Positions 10,175-25,011 of a DNA stretch of 64,000 bases are shown here, in pieces (the first letter of the stretch is position 1; each line of letters starts with the position of its first letter). This DNA comes from Spirodela intermedia (taxonomy: Eukaryota; Streptophyta; Magnoliopsida; Alismatales; Araceae), in assembly GCA_902729315.2 (NCBI GenBank), contig LR746265.1, positions 3,700,892 through 3,764,891 on the forward strand. Direction: 5' to 3'. Below the pieces are notes generated by a model. That model was not told where the DNA came from, searched no databases, and saw nothing but the letters and a program-made list of their open reading frames with translations. Made by a program: the position numbers and the translations under genes.

Positions 10175-13100
10175 TCACCGATTGGCACTCTTTTCTTTGC
10201 CTGCAAAAGTAATAGGATGCACGATGAGTTGAAGAGGGTTGACCGGAGAAGCCCACAATATTTTCGACGCAGTGGGAGTATACACACCGAAGATCGTTGA
10301 CTTCAAGGGGAACTTCTTCGAGAAGCCCTTGGGCTTGGCGTCCCGGGGTTGACTGCTCCTGTTTAGCTCATCGTTTTTCAGAGAGCCGCTGGTGTCTCCC
10401 TGTAAAAAGTTCGCACCCTTCTGGACCTTCTCGTGGTAGATGGAGGGAGGCGCCAGTCTCAACGGCGGGGTAGGGTCGGCCTGGAGTAATCTCCGGGATT
10501 CCTGGAGGTTACTCAAGATTTCAAACTGCAATAGCAGGGTCCAGTTAGTCTTCCATAGCTGGGATTTGAAGAGAGAGAGAGAGGGAGGGGGAAGAAAGAA
10601 AGATGATTACCCTGGACAATGGAGTTCCATGGGGCTTCTCTGATGTGTCGGGTTCGTGTAGATGGTAGACACTGCTCACCCCTTTTGTTGTTCTGGACCG
10701 TGGATTCTTTATCAGCCTATTCTCCATTAGAACGGATTTACCTCGGGGATGAACTGGCTTCCTCTTGGGCATACAGATTGGGCATCCAGCAGGGGAATCC
10801 CTGTTGACTGCTCCATTCTCCTGAGGCTCACAATGAAGATGGGTCGCATGGCCGCAGTTGAATACTCGGATGCTGGACGAAGAGGAGACCTTGGCGAGGG
10901 AGCAGCCACACAGGCAGCATACAAGGCTTTGAGGGGCATAAGCATGGGATGCCCCTTTCCTGAGCAGGTTCAGAGTGTAAAACGTATCATCTTCAATCAG
11001 CGATTTGGCCGTGCCCTGAAATGAGAACAAAATCCAGGTGAAAACGGAAGAAAATGGATGACGTCAGCCACACACAAAAATAAAAAACGTTGCGATTTTC
11101 ATAGTAACCCAAAAACTTATGAGCAACACAGCTCAGAAACGAAGTTTCCACTGCTGCAACAACACACAGAAAGTAGGCGAAGGTTTCCTTGCTCTCCCAT
11201 GGCCAAATTGCATCTAACAGTGGTGACAATATTTCACCGGTGAGGCGTTCTTCCTCCTATGTAAACTCCCCTGTTTTGTTCTCGAGGGGAAGCACTGGAG
11301 TTTCATACGCTACCAGCTGTAGGCAGGGTGTATGGTCGATTGGTAGGGAACATCCTACTAGCCGAGTCTCGACTACGACCACATGGGCTCTGGATGTTGC
11401 CACAGAAAATCCCAGAAAAGTGGTTGGACATATTATAATGACTAAGACCAAAGACAATTAGAATCAACTTTGCTTCAGGAATTTTTATCCTAATATTTTG
11501 ATAGATGATGGAAATATAAGAACCCTAGATGTGTCAAGGATACATAGCAATCGATCAGGTTTTACAAAATTTGTAAGAACTGAAAGGATTAAAGGCTGCA
11601 GATAGTAATTACCAGGATTCTCCGCTCATAGCCATAGGTTCCAAGCAACTCCAATAGGGTCAACTTAAAGTCCCCAAATTCCTGAGCCCCATTGTCAGCA
11701 AGTATTTTGCTCATGACTGATGAAAGGGGAACATAACCGACCATTTTCTCAACAACCTCTTTGATAAAATGGGAAAATATAACTCGTAAAATGCTAACAA
11801 CCCCACTCAGCTTCGAAAACCTGTGTCTAAACGAGGATCTTCTTCTTGCGCCCGTCGGATCTGATGATATAAGTGACGGACCAGCTTGAGAAATTTCCCT
11901 GTCATCATACAGATCCCTCAATGGTTCACAATATCTGCAGTGCAGTTCACAGAGAATTAAAACAGGAGGAATAAAGTGGCCACATAGACAAACTTGTAAA
12001 GGGCCCTAAATGCAGCGCGCATAACGATTAAGTATTAAAGGAATCTGAAACCAACAAAAAACAAAGTAATTCGATGAATACCATGAGCATTACCCACGAG
12101 CATTACTCATGCTGACTACGGGCAGCATAATGACCAGTCCAAAGCAAATAACCACACGAGCAAACAAATAAAAAAAACAAACACCCGGCTGACTTGTATA
12201 CCATCATCTCCATCAGCTGATCGCTCGATGAGAGCTCTTTCAATATGGAACATTCAAACTATCTGTGAATTTCTGCGAATTGAAGGATCCTCCATCTGGA
12301 CCATCTCTTCCTATAGTGCAAACTACGAAACCAACAGATATTTTAAAACGTTTCCCCTGATATTGACGATGCAAAACTTCATTAAAAGAATTTCCAGGAC
12401 GGCTATCGATGGAAAATCATGGTAGGAAATTTATTGAAAGCTGATGAGCAGGAGAAATCAACAGTCAGGATGTAAAACACCTCTTAACACTACAGTTTTC
12501 ATGGTAGGAAAGAATTGAGGTCAATAAATATTTTCTGCAAAACAAAAAAATTGCTAGCCCAAAATTATGAAAGAATCTGTAATTCATCGTTGCCCGTCAA
12601 CAAGTCTTGCTATCATATATCATTCGATTCATTCACTCCAAAACCAAAATTCCAAGTCGGTAGAATGGCACAAGCTACTGAACTTACAAGTCAAGTACAC
12701 GGAACCAGAGTGATTCAGATTCTCGGGGATCCAAACGCTGCGTATTTCGCTGGCATAGACCGATGGCCATATGCAATATATTACGTACAGAGGAAACCTG
12801 TGTAGTAAATAATCCAACTTCGATAAGATGAATCTCATAAGACAAGAATTAGAAACCATTTCAACTTTGAGATGTTAAATAAAATACCTCATCCATGTTT
12901 AAACATGTGTTTAACAGCTCTGTGTGCTTAAGATTTCCCGAATTGGTCACACAAAGAGCTTCAACAGCGGTAGCAAGAATAGCAACTTTTCCATCAAGTC
13001 CACTCATTAGAAATTCTAATGCACCTCCAACATCACCAGCTCTTTCGAGCAAAAATGCAGCAGCATCATTAACATCATACTCTTGACATAACCGAAGGCA

Positions 13101-16100
13101 ATGTTCAAGTCTATAATTGTCAAAGGTCTCCAGAAATCGGAGAACTGAACTAGGCTCGTACTGGCACATCAGCTGCACGGTTAAAATGGCCCCAATCAAA
13201 ATTTCTGAAGTTTTAACTGAAACTAGAAATAATAAAGCCACAAGCTAAAAGAACGATGCAGACTTTACATAAACAACAGCAATGACAACCAATTTTTCTA
13301 ATAGTCGTCCATTTACATTGCAATGCCTATGCAGAGACCCCCATTGACACAAGCTATATTCAACCCGTGGAATGCAGAATAACAGCTGAAAATGAAAGCC
13401 CATGCAGGTAAAATGCTTGGACGACATATCAGATATTTCCTACCACAAATAAACAGGGAGGTTACTCCAGGTAATCCCGTACAACGTATGGAACTTTTGA
13501 GTTCAACCTTTCACGATTTTTCCTAATAAAATATATTCTATGTTTCCTTGTTCAAGTTACTGTGAAGTAAACTGTGATCCGCATGTCAATGTATTATCTC
13601 ATCATGAAACAATCAGATTATAGAAGAAAGAATAATTATTGCAGAAACTATATTCTATGGGAAGTTTTCAAATGAACAAATACAAAAAATGGAGTGAGAT
13701 AAATGGAAAAATAATAAAGGAGAGCCAAAGAGTCAACTTCATTGATTGATAGATGATCATAATTGGATTTTAATACAGTGGATATTATAAGCTGCGATAA
13801 GAGATAAAAAAAATTGTAATCCTATGGCTATTTTCCTGAAGTCGATTCAAGTGATGCTGACCTCAACATATAGTTCTGCCGTTTTATCATCGACGCTGAA
13901 TGGGTTATGTTGTAAAAGCCTGGCAAAATCTGATACTCGGTCCAAGTATGCCCGAAGTTCACTGCAGCTTTCCTTGGTCCTTTTTAATGAGGCATCTGAA
14001 CTCTGAGAATCTCTTGAGACAGGAAAGTTAAGAGTGCCACGCAAATGAGCATCAATAATTGTCTTCAAAAAAAGAAACAGGCTTTCTGGATAGCCTTGCA
14101 GTTCAGACAAAATTTTCAGACTCTCCTTGTCGAAATGATCTAGAACCAAAAGAAATGCGTCTTCCCTGAAAATAAAACATCAGATACAAGCATAACTTAG
14201 AATGCTCTTTTCAATATGAGAAGAATACTGAAATACCTGTGACATTTCTTTGTTCGAGTAGCCTAGGATTGCCAATAAAACGTAAAAAGAAAAAGAGACC
14301 AACATACCTGCTTAACTTGACGAGCTCAGGAATTCTAGATTTAACTCCCAATCGAAAAGTTGAAAATTCAGAATTTTTCAACTTTGACATCATGTCATGG
14401 ATAAAAACGAACGCAATGAAAGGCTCATTAAAATCCTTCATATAGCTATCCAAGGCCGATAAATAATTCCCTCTGATTGCGTATATTAAACCACATGCCT
14501 GGACATAAGTTCAAATTATGAAATGTCAGGACAAAATGGTAATATAGTTAACCTCTGCAAGAAAATTGTGCTCTTTTCCAAAAATATCATAATTTCATTT
14601 TTTATTTCTTGAAAATCACCATGCTTCCGCTTTACTAGAATTAAAATAAATACCCAAGAGAGTAGGTACCTGGAAAAACTGTGCCTTTAGACATTGATCC
14701 AACACACTAGATGAATCCCAGTCCATCTGAGGCACGACCTTCAGAAGAGACAGTACTTGCTTCTCTCTTTGAGAGGCTTCATTTCTTGGACTTGGGCCAA
14801 CTGACAGGGGTAGATCTGATGTCAAATACTCCAAAATATATTTTAGGACATTCCCTGAAACGGTGACTCGCTTTGAAGCAATGAAGTGTGCAATGAACTC
14901 TATGACGTGATCTACATCTTTTTTCAAAGGCCAACTTTCTATAATCCCATTCTCATCCACTTGAAAGGACCTTGTCTCATTGGATCCCACATTTAGGATG
15001 ATAATTAGGAGGTTAACAATATTTTGAAGCAAAGTATTTTTATCCTCTGCATTCTTAGGAGCATCTGCGTTATCCTCCACATTAAATTCAGTGCATTTTT
15101 CCATAGAGTTGTTCGACTTTACAAGTGATTCTTCTATAAACGCACACCTAAGAACTTCTAAAGCAGATTCTGTATCCAACCACAGTAAGTAACATAAGTA
15201 TGGGCAAGCTCCATAAGACGACTTAAAGTTTTGAATAACTTTCGATGTTAATGCTGTGGAATCTTCCAAAAGAAACTCCAGCAGTTCCTTCCTGACTGAT
15301 GGTAGACGACTGGGTGGGAGTGTACCATGACCTGAAAGAAAAAGTTCCAATATTACGAATCCTCTCCGAGAGGGGATCACCTACGTTTTAGCCAACAGAA
15401 GAATATGGGAATTACAGCCAACCCTAACACGCTAAAAAGACCATGACAAACTTTCATCAAATTCAACAATAAGTCAAACCCGATAACTTAAAGGTGACAA
15501 AACATGGGTAAAAGGCTTCAACCGTGTGCCACATTTTAAAAATTAAGAAATGAAAATTTTGCTTCAGTGAGAAATACCAATAGAAAAATCTCATCGTGTA
15601 TCATAACTGTCAAATAACATCTACTGATCAAAGCATTACTCGTTCCCCATTTTAAAAAAGTTGAATGTAAGCAGCTAATATTTTTCAGGCCTTAATGGGC
15701 GTACTCCCATCAAGGCCTTGATGGTTCCTTAAATCTCGATATGTACACACTTTTGTTCGCTACAGCTGATCCTGTAACATTTTTCTCTGTGAAGACTGGA
15801 AAATATTAGGGAGAATCGAAATACGTGTGCAGAGGGCACCTATCTGCTTCTCATCAATGTAGTTGTGCCCTTCACCCCCTCATCACTATTGTTGTGGCCC
15901 CAACTCTATTAGCTAGGATGGGACTGAGTTGGCTCTAGAGACATTTTACGCTATTCCGTGACCCTAACTCTTCCTGCTGGATGATCATAAGATCATGATA
16001 TCGCCAGTAATATGCAAAGGCATCACGACCAGCTACATCTGATATGATTTCAAGAGGGAATATCTGATCCCCATCAACAATGCGAAACAAAGTCAGCTGT

Positions 16101-17574
16101 CTCCAATTTGAGTTGGATGATTTGAATAAGAATCAACCTTGTTTGATCAGATTCCATGGGTGGGTGGCAGCGGATAACGGATTTTAATACGGAGGTTAAA
16201 GACAAAAGAACTCAAAACCAAGATTTGAAAATATGTACCAGCCTCAATTCAACAGATCAAACTGGTCTAAATGGCAGATTCCAGCTACGGTCTGGTCAGA
16301 AGCAAGCAAAATAGACATGAGTGAAAACTGAAAAAGCAGTGACATCAGGTACTAGAATTAACTATACTCCCTTTCCATTTTTATCGGTTACCGAGGACAT
16401 TGAGAAGAGAACAGTTCTTTGATTTCACTATAACAAAAATCTAAAAGGTTTACCTGGTGGAAATGCAAGACCTAGAAAGCAATATTTCAGATAAATAAGC
16501 ATCCTATACCTGTTCCAGGAAAGATAAAAAAGCTTGTAGGTCAGATGTTCAATGAAACCAATAGGGAAATTAAATTGTCATTTTAAGAATTAAAATAAAC
16601 TATTTAAGCACAAAAGTAATCAACAATCAGACTGGCACGGTGTAGGATCCCAAAAACAAACCAGAACTAGACGCAATGAGAAGAAGTTGCAAAGGCTCGT
16701 TCTCAATATACAGTTTGGACCACACACCCAATCATGCACTCTAAATGAGTGTGCTAACCCACGACCTTGCAGAGAAAAACTGAATCCAAGGGGCTAATCA
16801 CAACACATGAGTATTTACACATGTACAGAAGCTCATGTGTAGAGGTAGAAACCCTCTACCCTACGAAACTGAAAATAAGAATAATACAGAAGCTCAAGAT
16901 AGGATGTCAAATGAGAGAAACAGGAAATAAGCACACCCTTTGTGTCTGCTTGCACGGAAAATCAGTTGAGATTAAATCGAACAAGAATGATAATCAAGCG
17001 CCTAGTAAATAGCTGCAAGCAAAGAATACAACAGGTTACACAGTAGTGGTAGACGCAACAGATGTTGGAGCGGAAAGAAAAAATAAAAGAAAAGAAGAAA
17101 AGGAAGTGACAATAGGGTTGAAGTTGAGGATCAGTTGATACTGACCTCAATACGCTACACTAGCAACCCAAAATCAGATTCCTGCTTCTGGAAGTTAGAG
17201 CAGGAAGAAGAAATACCAGGTACAAACCACAGAGACACCAGGCTGAAGGAGCAGACTTGGGGAGAGTTGGCAGGCCATAGGAGGAAGAAAAGAAAAGAAG
17301 GAAACAGAAACAGAAAATCTCTAGTCTTGGATGATTTGACAACTTAATCGCCCATTTCTACTGATCACCATGAAGAGAACGATACAATGACCTGGGAAAG
17401 CCTCTGACCACAAACTAGTTAAAATCAAGCTTACTCTTTTGCGTCAGACTGTGCCATAGCATGATTTAAATAACATCAACAATTTAGGTTTTGCGACCCT
17501 CATTTCCATTAGGTTATTTGTTCATGTGCTGATTGTCTCAGTTACAGTTGTGACGATCCCTTGCCTTTTAAACT

Positions 17575-17609
<35 letters not shown>

Positions 17610-20600
17610 TTCTCATTTTCTTAAGGTGGCTTATGTTGGCCTCATAATAATAATAAAAAAAATCCATAAAATAATTTCCAACCTTTTTCGAAGTACATAA
17701 AAGAGAAGCCTTATTCCCAACCTTGTCCAGAGATTTTAGTGTATTTAAAAAATATAACTTCTCTCGAAACACTTTTGTGCCCACTGACGCACGTAAAAAA
17801 CCATGAATGCTAAGGACGTCCCTGATGTCACACTCAAAGCACAATCTGAAGTCAATTCATATTATCCAGTAAACGGTTCTGTACAATATGCAAGTAAGTT
17901 CACCTAAACATTACCAAGCATAATATGATTTTCATCCACAGAAGATTATGCCCGTCCAATAAACGTTACAAGAGAGAGCATATGCATGTTTTTAGAACAA
18001 ACATAATTCGAGGGTATCATGAAATCATTAAAAAATCTAAACAGTGGAAGAATGTACCATATATGTTCAAGCAATAATATTTTTAGTTAATTTCTCACTT
18101 TCATCAAATATCTTTATTGTGCTCTTGAAAATAAATTGGAAACCAAACCATTATTAATTCCTAGAGGCCAAGTTATGCTTCAAATTGATAAACTTAATTC
18201 TGAACTCAAATTAGGTAAACCGAAAATAAAAGGTTTTTTTTTGTATTTATAAAAACTGCTAGTGTCACCAGAAGCAAAATGGGAGTGACACATACTGAAG
18301 AGTCGCATCTGTTCTCTGATCATTTTGTATGACAACCAGAAGATCTTCTAAAGGTGTCCTGTAATCATCCAAACCTCTGTTGAAAAGATAAATCAGGGCA
18401 CTATATAAACCATGCTCTCGGCATAACTTGGTAACCTACATGAAGAAGCAAAAAGTATCATTCAAAAAAGGAATGGAAAAGAGGCGGTCAGGTGATTTGA
18501 AGAATGAAATGCAAACTTCCGTTGGTTTTTTTTACATATGACTTGTCTAAACTCGGCAAGTATAAATTGAATTATATTTAAAGCAACCTGCCCAGCCCTC
18601 AAACATCCCCATTTTGCCACTGTGCCATTAAGCGGAAGAAGGAATAACATGAATTTAATATTTTTCTTAGAAAAAATGTTGTTAATAGAGGGAAAATAAA
18701 TGCAGTAGTTAGTCCAAGATTTGTAGTAGATATTTTAGAGTTTTTCTATGCCTTCAATCGTTTTATTGATTATCACAGTCACAAAACGGACAGTTTCAGA
18801 TGAGAAAGGTTAGTCGTCGAACTAGATGGGATAACAGAAAATGGACTCAGGAAATTGAATCGACAAAATTTTTGGCCATTTGTATAATAACTTCACAATG
18901 GTAACCAATGCGCTGACCAATAAGCTGCATAGGTTACCAAAGAATTTACCTGGTTAAAATCCAAGGAAGAAATATCCATGTGAAGAACACACTGCTCAAC
19001 CCTTTGCAACCATCCCTTGCTGCTATAATACTCCACCAGCGCTTGCATAATCTTTTGAAATTATCAAGGAATGAGAGTCAAGATAAAGTCCAAGTCATAC
19101 GTCGAAAGAGAAGAATCATAACAATAAATGCAGGAGTAGAAGAGTACCTCAGGAGGCAAACATCCGAGCATGTCCTTAAGTATATATGGCTCCAAAATCT
19201 CCAAAAACGTGCCTAGAAAAAGAGAAGAAATAGAACTTGAACTTACGCTTGACAACCATAAACAACAAAAAACCAAGTTTATGGCGTGAACACAGCGATC
19301 ACGTAAATTTAAAAACACCATAAAAATTGATGCTGTCATTCACTTTCAATCTTGAAGTCCAAGGGCACTCGTAAGTGGAAAACAAGCCTGTGCTGAACCC
19401 TATTTTAAATTCAAACATAAGCTGCAAATGCTCTTATCTCTCAGATACAAAAAACACGGAGATTAGAGCATAGAATTTAACAGTAAGAAAACAGTATAAT
19501 ACTTTACTATGAATAGAAATTCGAAAAAAAGAAATAAAGTAGGAAAATGTGATATTACTAAAAAATATTTATTTTATTCTTATTTCAAAAGCATAACGTT
19601 ACTGTCGAAGTTTACAGAGGATGAAGAAAAATCGAGCCCTCCCCAGACTCACTGATATTCCATTCCTCACGGAACAACAAGCTACATGACACCAGAAATA
19701 AAACAAGGTCAAATCTTTGTGAACGTGGAAAATTCTCTTGCCCAAGCAGTTTTTCTACGAAAAGCAGAATTTGAAGTATTAGACTCGGTTTCCTATGATC
19801 TCTGTGCTGTAACAATGCACTTTAATCTGCCCCTTGTCCACCAAAGTTTATCTTCCTTATTTGGAATCCTATGCGATGGAATCAATGTTGGCAACTCTAT
19901 ATTTAACGGTTTTCCATAATAAGAGCTAAAATAATATCACCTATGTACGTATCATAGGTAAACAAACTACTTGTCTTCTATTTAAAATTAATTTCAATAT
20001 CATGTCCATGATCCTTGAATTGCTTGTGTCTTCTTGAGCATCTTATCCCAACGAATGCTCCTTGTCGGCATTCTCTGTCTTCCACATATATCTTTTAAAT
20101 CGTAGCCAACTCTGTTGCAGTCCACATGATATGATCCACATTGTAACTCTAGGCCAGCACATAGACCATTTGACACGAGATAACCAACAATTTTAACTTT
20201 TAATGGGGATTACGAAAGTATAGTGAACCTAGATTAGATATACTGTCTACATCGTAATCTAAACCATTTATCATCCGTGTATCATCACACATTCCTCAGA
20301 CGAAAATGAAAATCTTAATATAGTTGCAAGATATAGTTGGAAATTTCACTGAATTTCTCACATCGTCCAATAAAAGTATAAAAAAATGCTTTCTAGTCTG
20401 CTAGGAAGCGGAAAAATATCACTGACATGAAAAAATAAAGGGAGATAAACATAGATGATATGAAAAATCAGCATCTGAGACTGGTTGTCAAATAAATGTT
20501 GTAGCATGTGTGAATTGAAACAAAGTAGAATTCCTAAGATTCTGAAAGTACTGGAAAATGCATACCTGCTTATAAATAAAAGCACATTTACAAAATAGGG

Positions 20601-23600
20601 AAAGGCAAGAAAAGCGTTGAGAACTCAAGTATACCTCTATGCTGGACAGCAACAAATTTAGAGAAGATGTCATCAAAGAGGATATCAATCCTCCTAATGT
20701 GGACACAAAATTCAACTGCAACTCCACCAACACAAGCAAACTGCTCTTCTTCCTCTGCTGTAGCAGAACTGTTTCTTAAATTTCGATCTTCCTCTTGATT
20801 CAGTTTTACAATTTGGTAACCAAATGCTACTGAAATATATGAAAACACTTCATCTACGTATGATAAGATCATCTCGACTAGAAATGGCATTATGGTTTCA
20901 CGTATGGCATCAACTGACTTTGGAAGATCGATAACACCATGTGCTTGACCATCATAAAGTCTCATTGCCAGATCCAATGCTCCCATCCAATCACCCGCTT
21001 TTTGGAGTGTCTGGATGCGTTCCTTCCAGGGAAGAAGACGTGAAACACTGAGATGCATCCGACTGAGTATGTAGACAGTGGCTCCTCTCACAGCAACAGA
21101 ATTGTGGTAGGCTTTCTCAGGATTTCCGAAACTGTTAGTAAAGTATGTATGGTAGGCAATGATATCATCTCTTCCAGTAGCATCTACTACAAAACTTGTT
21201 CGATGAAGCTCGTGACCATCGTTTCTATACAAACCCAGATAACCTCTCAAAGTAAGAATGACCAGCATCTGAGTGTAAAAAATAGTTAAAACCTCATTAT
21301 TTTCTTTTTATTTCATAAAACTAAAAATGTTTTTAAAATGCTGTTGGAGAGAAAAAAGGTTAGCTCCACCCACCTGATCATCCAACCATTCAACACCCAC
21401 CACCTCATTATCAAGGTTCCATGAACTATGTTTTGTCAGCTTTGACTTAATCAATTTGAATATTTCAACCTTCAGATCCCATGCTATGGCCAGCCACGAA
21501 ACTCTATCGGGTGCATTTGCAGAGAGTTGCTCTGTCAAAGAATCACAGTTTCATATTTTTGGAGAAAGACTGTTCAAGAACATTAAAAACCCATGAAACC
21601 CTCACCACCAGGTGTTGCTCGTGAGTATGTTGAGCTTTTCCAAGCTGTGTAAGGCATTGAACCTTCCCGAGCTCCATCTGGCCTGGAAAGTTTTTCGTAT
21701 ACTTCTAGATTTGGACTAAGCCTCACCTGTCATGAAAACAAAGCAACTTCACTTATCTAGGATAGTACCTTGACTAGAGAAAAGCATTAAGCATTTTATG
21801 GCTACATACCACCAGAGCATTTTGGTGGGTAACAAATATGACCACACCTTCCTCTGCCAACATTCCTTCATTAAAGAGCTTCCATCCTGCCTCTCCTCCA
21901 ACGACACCCCCAACCATGCTTCCAAGGCTACTGTTGGAAACTGCCACATTGCCTTGAGCAGACGATGGTCCAAAATACAATTCATTTATAAGAAGAGGGC
22001 ACGCAGATAATACGGTTCCCGTTTTTTGACCATCGAGGAGACACTGTCACAACAGCATTGCATGAGGATGAAATGATAGATTTTAGTCGATATGGACTTG
22101 AGATGCTTAATACGATCAGAATCATTATCATATGTTCCTCCCCCCGACAAGAGATGTGGAGAATATACCTGAGTCTTTATAGAGAAACGATTTAGCAAAG
22201 GAACCACAGAAAAGGCATGTAACAGAACGAGCCCCTTTGAATCACCGGTAACAACTTTAAACTGCCGTGTAACTTGAAGATCTTGCCCAAGAAACAACGC
22301 GTGAACTACAGGGGCCGAATGCTCCCCAGTAATAATTTTCATATATGATGCCTTTTGAACATCCCACACCGTTAAATGACCATCAGCATAACCAACCAAC
22401 AGCAGGTCACCTTGCGGGTTGAAGCACATAGATGTCACAGGAACATGAGGTTTATCACCATGGGAGCCAAGCACCAACATCTGCAATGTACCAGCATATT
22501 ATGAAGAAAGTATGTGGAAACAGAAAGAGAATTATATACTGTTTAAAACCTCCTTTATCTCCCAAAGGATTATCTAAATCAGAAACAACAAATATGGAAA
22601 CTTTATACCATTCAGCAAATGCCATGATCTCACACACTAGATTTAACTATGAAGATCATAGCATCTAATAGACTTGATAGACCCCAGGCAAACCTACGGT
22701 GCCAACTGAAAAACAGAAACTGCTAAAGTGTAGGCAAGTGAAGTAATATCCTTCTAAAGAAAAGCCCATACAATGAGCCAGTGATCTTCCGGAAGTTAAA
22801 GCTTTTTAATTTTAAAGAGAAAGGTACAGGACATAAAACGTAAGTCGAAGATGCTCATGCGAGCAGACTATAATGTAGCAATTAATATAGAAAAAAAAGG
22901 CCAGGATCATATAAGCCACAAAATATTTTCTGGCTACATTTAATCAGTTTTCGTTTTAACTATTTAAACAAAGTAACCAGAAAAAATGAAAAATGACCTT
23001 CGCATCCATATTGTCTGCACATTGAGAAGAATATTTACTAGGAATCATGAGAACTAGGCCCTTTGATGTGCCAACTGCAATATAATTCACATGCACTGCC
23101 AACACTTGTGGGGAACCATGGTCCCGCACAAATGTCTGTGATGATAAAGCACGCGTGACTGCATTCTCAGTGTCAGTCTGCAAATATCCCACAGCCGGTG
23201 GTTCTCTCCTGATGCCCTTGAGCCTCATTGGTTGAGCAACTGCCCCCTCTTCCCAGTGCAACCCTGACGATGCCTGCCTCTTCTCCAGTTCCTCTGCCCA
23301 TTCTAATGGCTTCATGGAAGACCTTAACTTCTTCTCAGCCTTCCTAGCAGCCCTTTTGTTTGATCCCAGTTGACCTGCCTTCTCCGACGAAACGTCATTT
23401 GCATCAAACAGTATTTTGGTCTCTTCGGCAAAATCACTCATATTTCCATCTTGAGAAATTATATTGCTCTTATCGCTGGTGTTATCATGAAAAGGTAAAT
23501 TCCCACCAAACTGCTCTTCTTCGGCAGCTGCAAGTGACTCAGGAGGATTCACAGCTTCCTCATGAACGATCTCATTTCCTATCACAGAAGTCGAAGATGC

Positions 23601-24488
23601 AGAACCCGAGTCCGTCAAATCCAGAGCAGTTTCTAATTTTTCTTCGGCTGCATTAATATCCTCATCTCTAAAAATACCATCAGGGGAAGTGTTCTCGACC
23701 CTTGGTGAAATTGCGGTACCTTTGGCGTCAGGAGAAGCAGAAGAAGAGGACGACGACGGTGATGGTAAAGATGAACCAAAAATCCTATCCGCCGAGTGAG
23801 GTTCCACTGATGGTTCTCCTCCCAGACTGTTTCTAGAAGAAGGATACTCCCCTAGTGGAATGTCCAAAATGGCACTTTCCTCAAAGCCAGGATCGTCCGT
23901 TAGGTCCAGAGACTGACCGATTTTCTCAAGAGAACTGACACCAGCTCTACGGGACTTGATGGCAGCCGCATGAGGCGTAGGAATGGAACGAGATGCAGCG
24001 ACCGCGGCAGCTAGGGCCGCACCAGGTCTGGGATTTGACCAGAGACCACCGAAGAGAGGGGGCAGAGATCTGGAAGATGACAATGAGAAGGCTCCTCGGG
24101 TTCCCCGCGAAGATACCGAAGAAGTAGAAAGTTCATTGGAGTCCGTAAGTGCAGAAACGGTGCCGAATTCTCCTAGGTCCACGCCGATCGCTGTCCGGCG
24201 GGGTTCTTCTTCATTGTCACCTTCTCCTGACGGTTCATCAAGGTTATCGGCGCCTGCTCCGTCCACCGAGGGCCGAGCACCGGAGTTGATCCAGGGCGAA
24301 GCGCCGTCTCCGGAGGAGCTGGACGAATCGGAGTCATTGAGGATTTCATCCACGGTGCGGTGGTGGAATCCGTTTGCCTCAGTTTCTTCGTCCCCACCGT
24401 CGTCGTCGCTGCTGCCCGTACCGTGGGATCGGAGAAATGAGTCGAGGTCGAGTTCCCGGTGACCCCTGTTCGAGCTCGCCGTCGCCAT
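10175..24488 (-). CDS. VPS8: VPS8 homologue, CORVET complex subunit
   Basis: CORVET subunit for RAB5-dependent tethering at endosomes on the route to the vacuole. Eighteen coding exons (high to low): 24488-22998, 22480-22169, 22043-21810, 21726-21606, 21531-21374, 21268-20635, 19212-19148, 19051-18950, 18435-18296, 16509-16454, 15331-14670, 14498-14308, 14165-13862, 13172-12888, 12797-12688, 11934-11613, 11015-10611, 10525-10175. All are GT-AG, phases agree, and the sum is 5943 nt (1980 residues). Residues 1-380 are Ser- and acid-rich and likely disordered. A WD40 propeller follows (VTSMCFNPQGDLLLVGYADG). The middle has the conserved VPS8 helical core (PEKAYHNSVAVRG, GLCQRNTQRLDP). A RING-H2-like domain at about 1762-1815 (CCLCGC ... 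CGHATHLHC ... CPIC) is typical of VPS8 C-termini. The length fits plant VPS8. Introns of 1-2 kb are AT-rich. Confidence 0.93.
15935..16135 (-). other. Unexplained coding-like open frame inside a VPS8 intron
   Basis: Within the intron between exons 16509-16454 and 15331-14670, the minus strand has an open frame of about 65 codons ending at a stop at 15935-15937. Its composition is protein-like (phrases FRIVDGDQIFPLE and DAFAYYWRYHDLMIIQQEEL), whereas the rest of the intron is AT-rich and closed. I do not recognise the family. It lacks an obvious start Met, so it could be a captured exon fragment, a transposon scrap, an alternative exon, or chance. Confidence 0.3.
17575..17606. repeat. (AT)n microsatellite
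   Basis: An AT dinucleotide run of about 15 units inside the VPS8 intron between the exons ending at 18296 and starting at 16509. Confidence 0.9.
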
Positions 24489-25011
24489 CTGGATCCCTCA
24501 GTCCCGAGACGCGCGAGTGACATCCCTTCTCACCAGAAACAAAGGAAACCCGAGGGAATCTTCCATCACCGATGGCGTTACGAGAAGACGGTTTGTTATA
24601 AATACAGAGCTTTCCTTCTCCTTTTCTCGACTTCGTGGGAACTCTGGATCCGCTTGTATGTCGTTGAAAGCCCCGTTTGGATCCGACGAAGACCCGATAT
24701 AAGGTCCGTTAGCGTCGCGTCGGAACGGAGAAAACTCATTTGACGTGGCTGATTGTCATTCCTTGTGAGCTTGGGATATGAAAACGTGAAACGGGATTGA
24801 AATCGAAATTAAATCGCGCTCAATTGACAGGGTACGAAAGGAGCCTTGCGTGAGGCGAGAGGCAGAGAGGGCGAGGCGCCGGCGGGGACGTAGGGCGGGC
24901 GGCGGTCGAGATCCGACGGTTTCCGTGGGGTTTCGATCCGCCATCGCGTATTTCGCTTTCGAGCGCCGCATTTGTGTCGCCTTCGATCGCGCTGAATCGG
25001 AGTTATCCACG
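24489..25011. promoter_or_regulatory. Divergent promoter between VPS8 and small ORF
   Basis: A 523-bp gap between two start codons on opposite strands must hold both core promoters and 5' UTRs. It is moderately GC-rich, with CpG-rich sequence next to the 25012 start. No clear TATA box on either side is seen. A TTGACGTGG motif (near 24740) contains overlapping W-box and ACGT cores. Confidence 0.45.
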
